Origin: Chiua virens
Lineage: Eukaryota; Basidiomycota; Agaricomycetes; Boletales; Boletaceae
Direction: 5' to 3'
Assembly: GCA_019787685.1 (NCBI GenBank)
Contig: JAHNUO010000016.1
Coordinates: 806,001 to 870,000, forward strand
Length of the DNA: 64,000 bases
This document shows positions 55,090 to 64,000 of this stretch, piece after piece. The notes below the pieces were generated by a model that did not search any database, was not told the origin of the DNA, and saw only the letters and a list, made by a program, of their open reading frames with translations. The translations under genes were made by a program, and so were the position numbers. Each line of letters begins with the position of its first letter. Within the stretch, counting starts at the first letter, position 1.

Positions 55090-56444
55090 ATGGCATCCAG
55101 TCCGACGAAGGAGAAGGCTGCCAGCCGCTCAAAAGCAAAAGCAAAAGAAAAGACGCCAGGACTGCCACAAGACCTCCAGCCATATGCACCCGGGGGTGTA
55201 GCTGACTTATGTAGCACACTGTTCAAAGAAACTTACTCAGTTTCGCAGCGTCTGGCAGCTTCTCGTGCACTCCTTTGACATGGCACTCATATTGATGGTA
55301 CTGACAGCCAAACACGAAGTCCAGGTGGCCTCCATCCATCCTTTTTCAGCTTCCAAGAGGAGACAGGGGAATCAAGGAGGCTCTCGCTCGCACATGAAGA
55401 CTTCAAGGAAGTCTGCATGCGCGATCTCTTTGACACCGTTTGTTTTTTATTCCCTGTCTTGATCACACTAATTTCTCACATTTTATCTTTCCCAGATCAT
55501 TCAGCAGGATCGTCTTGATGGTGGGGTATCGCTTTTGCTGCGCTGCCCAGGGTTCATTGCTCGACCAAACCTTGGACCTGAAAACATTATCGCTGATGTG
55601 TATATCACCCCATGTACTTTTAATGCCGCCCACCAGAAGATGAGTGAGAGTGTCGCCATCCTGATTCAAGGATTTTGTCAGGAATTTGCACTCCCTCATC
55701 TCCACAGTTTTACCAAATCATGCAACATTGAAGGTATTGGTCTCATCCCTCATCCTCATGCGTTTTTTTTTTTGTGATATTTAAGTTACGTTAATTTAAT
55801 GTTTGATAGCTCATGCACTGTCCATTACGTTGCATTCTTCACCATACCTGCCTCTAGCAGCAATTGACGGCACTCACATTTGTTGCTCTGCACAGCCATA
55901 TGTCGCTCCAAGCTCCAGCACTAGCAAATCCAAGCGTGTCACATCAAAAGCTGCCAAGCCTAGCGGTGCCGAAAATGACATGAAGGTTGGCGTGTCCACA
56001 CCTCAGGCTGCGACCCAATCCCAAGTTCATCAGCGCCACAATGCAGACCGCTTTGCTCCCGACGAGGTTGCAAAGGCAATTCTAGATGCAACCTCTGGGA
56101 AGAGTTCTACACTTGAGGCCACTGCTTTGAGTCCTCACCCTATTATCAGTATTGGAGCAAATACTGACGCTGTGCTTGATCGGTTCGGTTTGAGTGATCA
56201 AATCATTCCTCGTCTCCGTGAGCTCGTCACAAGCATGCGCAGCAGCTGTTGGGAGGCGACGCTTCGAAACACACCCTGGAATTTGAATTATGAACAGGCA
56301 ACAAACCTGCAAAGGGCTTTGCATGCTGACCTTGGAGTGGATATGCCGTTACTAGCAAAGGTGGAAAATATTTCTGTCTATCTGTCACGTTCGACTAACA
56401 TGTTTTCCATTAGACATCTTTTAGTATCTGGAAAGCTATCCTGA
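55090..56444 (+). pseudogene. Passenger gene 1 of the KDZ element, unknown function
   Basis: The start MASSPTKEKAASRSKAKAKE is basic and Ser/Lys-rich. A helical part follows (LCSTLFKETYSVSQRLAASR), then a TGA at about 55,276 at a likely arginine. Later exons read GGVSLLLRCPGFIARPNLGP and ITPCTFNAAHQKMSESVAI; after an intron (about 55,734-55,808) comes LPLAAIDGTHICCSAQPYV and a Ser/Lys-rich linker. A C-terminal helical part ends at 56,444. I do not recognise the family. It lies inside the transposition unit in the same direction as the transposase, so it is probably cargo or an accessory factor. Confidence 0.6.
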
Positions 56445-56617
56445 AATTCCTTTTGACCCTGCTCCTTGCCCTTGCCACTTTTGTTTTTTACTATCTGTTC
56501 TGGTTCTAAATTGCTACCGGTCAAATTTAGCTTCATTTTCTTATGTTTCACAGGTGACAAAAGAATATATAAGTTGGCCGTTCAACTGACCATGCGCATG
56601 TGTTGTCCCCTTTGACC

Positions 56618-58453
56618 ATGGCCAATAGACCGGCAGTGAAAGCTGCCGAGATGATGGGAATGATGGGCACCTCACCACCATCGTATGTCATCATTCTTTT
56701 TCTGATAGGTGTCAAACTCACATTCATGGCTCAGGATTCAATGTATGAGTGTGCCACTCACCAAAGAAGCACGCAAGATAGTCAACAAGCACAGATGTCA
56801 AGCAGCAGCTGGCTACTATGGCAACATAGAGAACACCTGGCAAAAGATTGATCAATCTATTGCAGACATTGCCACAACACACCGCAAGAGTGTCCAATGT
56901 GTTCAAAAGGAGCTACACATGGGACAGTCAGTGCTGCATACCCAATGAACAGTCAACGCTTGGAATGCTTGGTGTGCCAAGATTGCAAGTGAGGAATCCT
57001 CTCGCACTGAAAAAAGTTTGTGTTTGTTCTTTCAGAGGTTTTTTTTCTAATTGAATGTCAGGTGTGACCGGCTCAGATTTCCTTGTCAATGTGATCCAAC
57101 GCCAAAAATCCGAGTACTTGGTGCTGACCAAGGAGCAAAAAAAGGGAGCTTGTGGACAACTTCACTCCAATTCAAAACGCTAAGCACACCGCTCGCTGTA
57201 CTTCAGCAAGATTGTGCATCAACGACATTACAGGCACGATCAAATGCATTGAGGATGAGGTACTAAGTGTGCATTGTCATGTAATATTAATCTAATTTTT
57301 GTTATTCCTAGCTTAGTGCTTTGAAGTCACGAACTGGTCTTGAGTCCACGTTGAGTGCTGTTCGTGGATCGACAGACATCACCCTACACCCAATTCATTT
57401 TGAGACAGAAGGTCTTCTGGGTTTCCTCAGCAATGGTATGCATATCGACAGGCAAGATCTCACAAGCAGGATGGAAGGTTATTCGGTTCAGGGTATCCGT
57501 GGTAAGATTGCCAAGTTTTATAAGCGTTCTGAGACTCACTTTACAAAGGTGCTGCTCACAACCATCGAGACCGTGTAGTTGCAGTATGCTCAGAATTACA
57601 GAATGTGATTTTGAGCACGCTTCATAAGTATCTTGACATGATTTCATTCTAAACTCTAACCAATACATTATATGAAACAGGCGAGATCATCAGCAATGAG
57701 TCTGCCCAAATGCAATACAAGGACTTCTGGCCAAAAATAGTCCAATGCTACAGGGTTCAGATTGATGGCTGGCTGAGCGATGTTACATTCGCTAATCTCA
57801 GTGACAGTTCACGATCACTCTCAGAGCTTGACTCATTGTTAAGGAAGTGGAAAAATGGTACAATCCACTGGCGAAAACTTACAAACGAAGAGTACACAAG
57901 GCTCGAGAATGACCACAATGAGCAGATTGAAAGTGGCGACATCACTGTTCCCAAGCGCCAAACTCGCTCTGATGCAGGCATGAAACAGAGAAGCTATGGT
58001 GGGCATACACACGCGAGCAAGAAGGCTCGAACCACAAGTCATGCTGTCATTCAGTCGTCAGATGATGAGAACAGCGTCACTAGTACTAATGGGAATGCTA
58101 ATGGTACAGCGCCTTCGCCATCCAGCGTCGAGTCGCCCACCCCCAATTTGCCTTCGCCAGCCAGTGTCATGTCATCTATCTCTCAGGCTAATTCATCATC
58201 AGGCACTGCAGTGCCTTCGCCATCCGGTGTCATGTCATCTACCTCCAATTCAGCAGGTACTGCTGCAACTCCCAGCAGCAGCACGGCCACCACGGCTGTC
58301 ACTGCAGGTACAGGCAGCAATTTCAACGACTTCCTCAACATGGATGGTGATGCCACAGGGAGGTTTAATGATATATATACTGGATACAATAACTTGAATT
58401 CTTTCTTCGACTTTGACTTCAGTGACGGAACTGCACTCACCATGACCTTTTGA
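56618..58453 (+). pseudogene. Passenger gene 2 of the KDZ element: agaricomycete orphan family
   Basis: The start MANRPAVKAAEMMGMMG is followed, after a 50-bp intron, by VPLTKEARKIVNKHRCQAAA and YYGNIENTWQKIDQSIADIA. Further exons carry LKSRTGLESTLSAVRGSTD, FETEGLLGFLSNGMHIDRQ and MEGYSVQGIRGKIAKFYK. The last exon (from 57,682) has IDGWLSDVTFANLSDSSRS, HWRKLTNEEYTRLEND and a basic segment (KRQTRSDAGMKQR); it ends in a Ser/Pro-rich repeat region (about 58,105-58,310) and an acidic/aromatic tail, stop at 58,451-58,453. Stops near 56,947, 57,230 and 57,576 interrupt it. The order of blocks is that of a large family of mushroom hypothetical proteins. Its role is not known; here it is clearly inside a transposon. 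Confidence 0.7.
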
Positions 58454-58559
58454 TAATCTTACCTTTGCATATACTTCAACATATTCCAACTTAAAATATG
58501 AACTACAATTCATGATAATGTTACCTGGCATGCGGCAAGGACATGCAAGTTTGCTGCGG

Positions 58560-59565
58560 CCAACGAGAACAAGGAGAACGAGCAAGTTAGCCCCAAACGA
58601 CAGCGGTGACAACGAAGGGAAATGAGCGAGTTTGACCAGTGAAGACAAGGAGGAAGGAGGAAGTTCACCATAGATGACGGGGACGACGACGATGGAGGGG
58701 AGACGATTGCCGATGAATGACGACAAACGGGGGAATTTGCAGTGGCCAACGAGGACAAGGAGGAACAAGCAAGCGAGCTTGCCAACAAAGACAAGGAGGA
58801 AGGAGGGAATTCGGTCATGAATGACGGCGACAACGTGGCCAATGAGGACGAGGACTGAGCGAGGCAGCTGCAAACAACGGCGATGACAACGAGGGGAATT
58901 GAATGAGTTTGCGGTGGCAAACGAAGACAAGGAAGGAGGGAATTCAGCTGCGAATCACGGCGATGACATGACCAATGAGGACAAGGACCGAGCAAGGCAG
59001 CCATAAACAACAGCGATGACAACAAGGGAAATTGAACGAGTTTGCGGTGGCCAACGAAGACGAGGAGGAAGGAGCGAGTTCGGCCATGAATGACAGCGAC
59101 AACGTGGCCAATGAGGACGAGGAGGAGCTAGCTAGCTAGCCACAAACAACAGCGATGATGACGAGGGGAATCGAGCAGGTTTGCAGTGGCCAATGAAGAC
59201 GAGGAGGAAGGAGTGAGTTTGGCCATGAATAATGGTGACAACAACGATGAAAAGGGTGAGATCGCCGTGGCCGACAACAATGACAACGACAACAATGACA
59301 ATGATGGAGGGAGACGATAAGGGGCGTGGGAGAATATTCAAGGGGCAGGGGCTGCCTTTGGCGAGCGGGCAGCAGCTGAAGATGCCGAGGTGCCGAGCGG
59401 CACAGTGAGCCAAGGAGGGGTAGTCCCTCAGCTTGCCTAAGTACGTATATTTAGGCACGGGTTTATTCCCGGTGTCGGCAATTCACGGGAAAAGAGCCTA
59501 ATTAGGCTGAAGGACACTCGTAGCCGAGGAGCCTAGTTAGGCTCGTTTTGTGGGCAGGTCAGGTG
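58560..59565 (-). repeat. Right terminal inverted repeat with subterminal repeat array
   Basis: Inverted partner of 50,407-51,140. The outer part (59,275-59,565) is nearly identical to the left end. The inner array has five copies of the unit (GGAAGGAG anchors at about 58,652, 58,798, 58,931, 59,067 and 59,206, spaced 133-146 bp), two more than the left arm. Confidence 0.9.
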
Positions 59566-59573
59566 AGCATTGC
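59566..59573 (+). other. Right copy of the 8-bp target duplication (AGCATTGC)
   Basis: Exact repeat of 50,399-50,406. The reading frame of the interrupted gene continues directly after it when one copy is kept. Confidence 0.95.
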
Positions 59574-61062
59574 GCCAGCTACCTGGGGAGCAGCCTCAGC
59601 CTCGATGAAACAAGAATTCTATACCGAGATCCTGAAGGGTTGGCCGGACCTTGGGCTATGTGCGAACAATTGGAAGATCAACTACATGGCCACAGCCCGA
59701 TACCCGTCTTGGGCTCAGTCGCATATCACAAAGAACGTTAAGAAGCGCGTCAAGTCTGAGGAAGTCCTAGCTGAGCCAGATTCCGATGCGAAACGAATCA
59801 AGATTTCTGATTCTGAAACCGTAAACAATGAGTCATCGGGCAGTTCTTCTATGGATCAAGACATTACAGACTTCAAGTTGGATGCGCTGGACCCAGGCCC
59901 ATTGAGCCCCATTCGGGATACCGATCATCACCGTGACCACCATGCTCCCTCATCACCACTTTCCGAACTCGATATTCTGGATTCCATGACTATCGACACT
60001 CAGGCTGCCGTCCCCATCGCCTTGAAACCCACCAACGATACCATGTCGGCGAGCGATGAATGCACTGACAATACTCAGCCAAACTCAGGCCAGGCCACCA
60101 CGAGACGAATGACCAGCTCTGAGTCGGAATCTGCTAACACCCCCAGGCTCACTGTCCCAGTGATACCAGCATTGAAAAATCCTTTGTACCATTTCGTCTA
60201 TACCAGTAAGCGACGGTGACCAACTTTTTTCACAGAAGGGCTATTTTGAAGCCACGCAAGTTGAAGCCACGCACAACAGAGTCAAAGCTGACGACCACAG
60301 TGCAAGTACCACCTTCCACAGCACCGGCAGAGTCATCATCGGCGGTCCCAACCACGAGCACTTTGTCAGCTGCAGTTTCAACTCGCGCAGACTTGGACTC
60401 GGAAGTCATGCCAGCAGTAGAGCCGAAGACGACTGTGATGCAGACCTCCGAGACCAGTGAGATGCTGCCTGCAACATCTTCAACTACTGCTATACCAGCC
60501 TCAACCATCGTACCGAGTACACTGAGCAATCTCACAAACATCGGACAGGGAGCCCAGGCCTCGGAGGGAGCAAAACTGGCTGGAGAAGACCTGAACACAA
60601 CCATGGTGGCGACGACTGAAGGGAGTACTGCTGTGGCAGTTAGGTGGACACCTCGTAAGGCAAGAACAGGACAGTACGTTGGCATCCTTCTTATTATGTT
60701 ATTATCAATGTTGACACGTTGTCGACTTGAACACCATGTTCGATAGTACACTGTGTGCATACCGATGGCTTAAACAAGTGAATACCGCAGGAGATAAAAA
60801 TGGATTTACTGCGTACTGGAAGAAACTCACGGCGGCTCAAAAAAAGGTATGGTAATGAGTCGTATAATCTTGGTGTAAGCTAATACACCTATGTTGATCT
60901 TAGCAATACGACGAGGAATGTCTTAACTTGGTGGGTACTATCGTACACTCTATCCCCGATCGGATTACACGCTAATACCAACAATCTTAGGTGAAAACAA
61001 ATGCCTGGATTGGATTCACTCCCGGAGCACTCGAAGCAATTGCGACAGGGACGGTGTACTAG
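59574..61062 (+). pseudogene. Interrupted orphan gene, 3' part
   Basis: The frame resumes with PATWGAASASMKQEFYTEIL, KGWPDLGLCANNWKINYM and RYPSWAQSHITKNVKKR, followed by a Ser/Asp-rich stretch to about 60,215. After an intron an acidic and Ser/Thr-rich exon follows (to about 60,675). The last exons read LCAYRWLKQVNTAGDKNGF, TAYWKKLTAAQKKQYDEEC and WIGFTPGALEAIATG, with a stop at about 61,062. The first part continues the motif order of the 5' half. The KDZ insertion separates the halves, so no normal product is expected. It may be the antisense passenger of an LTR element that used LTR C; this is inference. Confidence 0.55.
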
Positions 61063-61982
61063 ACTCAAGACTTCTTGCACTCGAGTAGGTGATCGCAGAT
61101 GCGAGTAGACGAGCAGCAGGGTGGAACGGGTAGGGAGATCCTGGTAGACGAACATGGAAATCAGTAGGTGTGTGTAGACGAAACAGGACTGGAGTAGAAA
61201 GAATGTATACGGGTAGCAGAAAATGGATTCTAGTGTATCATCGAAGGCAATAGATACTGGTATATTCACGTCTACGGTTGGGATAAATGGGAGTAGTTCT
61301 GAGTAGACGCCCGGTCTATTTTCAGTACAAACGGATACAACCCATAGCATATATTCCGTCTACTATTTGTGCCATTTGGCTACTTTCATCTACGGTATAG
61401 ATTTCCGTCGCTTTCCATTGCTTTCCCGATATCCATTTCCCACTGGGCGTGACCGACGGCACCGATTCGAGTAGATGTTAGGTGGGTTGCCTCGAAATGC
61501 CAGAGTTTTTTTTTTTTTTTGACACTTGTTTACAGAAAGTAGATTCAACTGTACATGCGCCCACTCTTTATCGTCCGATGCTCATAGGTTCCCGCACCCC
61601 AAGTTCCCACCCCAGCTTGTTTCACTGCGCAACTATTAGATGGGCACAAGACGGTATCACTAGTATCATATGATCGGCGCCGGTCGTAAGAGTGGGTCCC
61701 TTGGCTTCGACTGGCTACTAACATTCAATATTCGGCATTCATGGAGCCCCTCAAGTTTCTTTCCCGCCGCCCGCGGTAGACGAACTGGATGACGAAAACT
61801 ACGTGCAAAGTCCGGGAACGAGATCGGTTTTGATGATTTGAACATTCGCGGTGTAGTGGAACATCGGGAAGGGTCTAGCGATTCTCGCACCAACTCAGCC
61901 CAATTAAATAGTGTTTACTAGTACGAGGCTGCCCATACATCAGAATTGAACACCAGGTTCTCCATACAGCGTTTACACGTCA
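61063..61982. other. Intergenic region between mobile DNA and host gene
   Basis: No supported gene lies here. The motif GTAGACG or its reverse, CGTCTAC, recurs between about 61,112 and 61,780. There is a T-run at about 61,507-61,520. The 3' end of the DUF3684 gene comes in from the right. Confidence 0.5.
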
Positions 61983-64000
61983 TCAGAAACAAAATTGCTT
62001 ATGGAATGCAGGATAGAACTCGACAGCGATCCTGGAAGTGAGTTCTCCATGATACTCGTCATGGTTCAGCGTAATACTGTGGGCCATCTCATGGGCCATG
62101 ATCAGGAACCTATCCAATCGACGTGAGCATTTCACGTGCAATTTGGCGTTAGATCGACATACCACTCGGTGGCCGCTTTCTTCTTGTCGACCCCTTTGTC
62201 ATGGACTGGGTGCCATAATCAACACACGCAACGAAGTATAGCAAACGAAATGCCTCACACTCTCTTTCATAGCATGCTAGATTGAAAAAGATATACTTTT
62301 GGTCTCTGTTGAAGGCCATTAGGTCCAGGTCTGTATCTTTCCAGAAAATGTGGCATGTTGCGGGAGGATTTAAACCAAATACCCGGGCCAAATCAGCGAT
62401 GAGCTCCGCAAACTCCTGCAAGACACGTAGTCGTGGGTGTTGGCACAGTGCACCTTCTGCTCGAGAGGGTTTGAATGGTTGCTGCATCGATTCCAAACAC
62501 GCTCACCTGCCACAAAGAACCTGATACGCGTCTTTTCGTCTCGAAGGCCAACTAGATTGCGTTTCGGTCCGTCAAATCAAGGTTTCACCAACAGACTCAA
62601 CGAACCTTTCTCTTTCAACATTATCTTGCACGCCTCCTCGCAGCGGCTGACATGCTTGACACTACCAGGGCGTGACTGAATGGGTGCATTGAAACCGGGA
62701 GGCTGACCATCTGGGTCTAGCTTGGCACACATTGAAACTGCATCAGTCACGTCTGTCAAACAGTAATATCAATAACACATCGCAGCGAGAAAAGAAAAAG
62801 GTTGTGGTACCGTGTTCAGGAGGTACAGTGTACTTAACCTTGCCACCGATCTTAACACTCGTTCGCTCCGATGTTCCGAATACTTTGCTCAGAAATGGAA
62901 TTCTGGGCAATTCCACAGTGACCCTCTTGGACGTGTCTATGAGAAACTTCAGATCGTGATATTTTATCATCAAAAGGTCTGGAGTATACCTGAAGGTTTA
63001 TGTTTCACCTCGTTATTGTAGTACGTGTCGAGACTTTGGTCGTCCATTGCAAACAACGAGGCCAGGAGTAACACATGGTTGACTCGGTAGGTTTTGAGCA
63101 GTATATGACACAGTCCCACGGCAATGCTTGACGGGCGTTAGAGAGTAGGATGGCGAAAGGGAAAAAGAACATACTCGTTTCGTAGCTCTACTGAGTCGTT
63201 CTCGCCTTTAACCATCCAGAGGGTATACGACTTATTGGTTTCGTTGACCTCCAGACCTGCCTTGACCTTGGTCTCGACAATCCTCTCAGACTCTCCATCA
63301 GCAGATGATGGGGTAAACGTCTTCTTCAATGTGAGCTCCTCGCAGATCTTCACCTCCAGATGACCTCGTTCGCCATGGTTATGGAACGAAACACCCGTCA
63401 TCGTGCTATTGTCCCGCTGGTTCATAAAACATTTTATGCGCCGGATAACCTGTCGCTGCTCGAACGGTGGCTTGAAATCGGCTTGGTGCCCAGTATGTTG
63501 GACATCGTATTGAACGTATGCTCGCAGGAATTCCGAACCCATCTCGCGGTACATTTCTATCCAGTCATAAGCGAGCTGACAGAGAATACGAAGACCGACA
63601 CACTGACTCTCAAGGCTGTCTTTGGGGACTATAAAAATGTCGCCACCGAAGTGGCGGCCGTCCCAGTCGCTTATGATCACTTGGTCTGCTCGCAATAACC
63701 TTTTATCGCCATTCCGATAAGCGAGAAACATCGGAGCTTTCTTCATAGCTTGTTTGTCGTCATTGGATATCGACTCAAGGTGGGATGCAATGGTATCCAG
63801 GTCCTCAAGGTAACTACGGAAGCGTTAGTCGTCTCGTCCGCTGATGCTACCTACAATCAACTCACAGCTCGTAGTTATTCTCGAGGGCTTCTAGGTATCT
63901 CTTGGGATCCTGGCATATCTTGCGGGCGATGTCTGATGGCTCTGGTGACTTTCTGGCACCACAGTGTTCTAGAAAAGCGCAGCCGTTCGGACCGAAATCG
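61983..64000 (-). CDS. DUF3684 (sacsin-like) host protein, C-terminal part
   Basis: The gene runs off the right edge; only the C-terminal part is in the window. Exons on the minus strand encode ICQDPKRYLEALENNYE, MKKAPMFLAYRNGDKRLLRA and DQVIISDWDGRHFGGDIFIV, then a long exon ending near 63,175. Later exons carry KYHDLKFLIDTSKRVTVEL and LPRIPFLSKVFGTSERTSV, then LARVFGLNPPATCHIFWKD and YIFFNLACYERECEAFRLL. The last exon has FLIMAHEMAHSITLNHDEYH, the His-rich end block of this family, and a stop at 61,983. Introns of about 50 bp are evident (for example about 63,866-63,815). In relatives the missing N-terminal part holds HSP90-like ATPase domains. The reading frame seems undamaged, in contrast to its neighbours. 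Function unknown. Confidence 0.75.

Larger units (their letters stand above)
50407..59565 (+). mobile_element. KDZ-superfamily DNA transposon, CxC1 type, with passenger genes (9,159 bp)
   Basis: The element is delimited to the base by an 8-bp target duplication and inverted ends starting CACCTGACCTGCCCACAAAA. The inverted repeats extend for more than 700 bp, with an outer unique part of about 290 bp and inner arrays of a 139-bp repeat. Inside are three plus-strand genes: a KDZ transposase (51,401-54,650), an unknown gene (55,090-56,444) and an orphan-family gene (56,618-58,453). It sits in a gene that can be followed on both sides. Nonsense codons in the genes indicate an inactive copy, but the ends look fresh enough to be mobilised in trans. 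Confidence 0.9.

Noticed and set aside
58510..59458. Long minus-strand frames (over 100 residues) in the right arm of the KDZ element
   Set aside because: They come from the 139-bp repeat array, and the mirrored frames occur in the left arm; no protein is supported.

Overview
The window looks like a transposon-rich stretch of a filamentous basidiomycete genome, most likely an agaricomycete. The evidence is short GT-AG introns of about 45-75 bp, two lineages of KDZ (Kyakuja-Dileera-Zisupton) transposases with the features of their mushroom relatives, CACTA, PIF/Harbinger, Tc1/IS630 and Ty3/Gypsy elements, and the end of a DUF3684 (sacsin-like) fungal gene at the right edge. I see no rRNA, tRNA or CRISPR. 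Almost everything between 1 and about 61.0 kb is mobile DNA in nested layers; only the gene at 61,983-64,000 (minus) looks like ordinary host sequence.

Layout, left half. A Ty3/Gypsy element on the minus strand (A1, 1-11,040, running off the left edge) sits inside an older chromovirus (chromo2, 11,041-about 13,095). A1 is itself hit by a complete 4.5-kb non-autonomous LTR element (B, 2,465-7,008) and by a solo B LTR inside its 5' LTR (10,275-10,970). Chromo2 is followed at its truncated gag end by an intact Tc1-type element (13,220-14,811, 338-aa DD34E transposase). Next come a 4,447-bp IS630/Tc1-like element with a second, zinc-cluster passenger gene (15,345-19,791), a decayed CACTA Tnp2 gene (20,734-24,228), a small unknown gene (24,375-25,005), a PIF/Harbinger pair (Myb-like gene 25,418-26,717 plus; transposase 26,833-28,095 minus) and a broken cysteine-rich orphan gene (28,971-30,163).

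Layout, right half. A nearly full chromovirus on the minus strand (chromo1, 30,301-35,045) abuts a second copy of family A on the plus strand (A2, 35,046-44,086), and a chromovirus LTR (44,088-44,306) follows. Then come a zf-GRF gene and a fragment of a paralogue (44.4-46.1 kb), a KDZ gene of the CxC5/CxC6 type (46,305-48,579 minus) beside a Harbinger fragment, a third LTR type (C, 49,098-49,695), and a gene split in two by a 9,159-bp KDZ element of the CxC1 type (50,407-59,565). That element has a perfect 8-bp target duplication and carries two further genes. The host DUF3684 gene closes the window.

Three observations stand out. First, A2 and the otherwise gag-pol-less element B both carry, about 150 bp inside the 3' LTR, a homologous intron-containing gene in antisense orientation that encodes a cysteine-cluster/coiled-coil protein; A and B also share a primer-binding site and the 3'-terminal region, so B looks like a non-autonomous partner of an A-like element. 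Second, the CxC1 KDZ element is delimited to the base and shows two passenger genes inside a transposition unit. Third, many reading frames are broken by TGA at positions where arginine is expected (CGA to TGA), and two DDE transposases have lost their catalytic Glu to Lys at a position that would have been CpG, which points to CpG deamination as the main cause of decay. The 338-aa Tc1 transposase is the one mobile gene with a fully intact frame.
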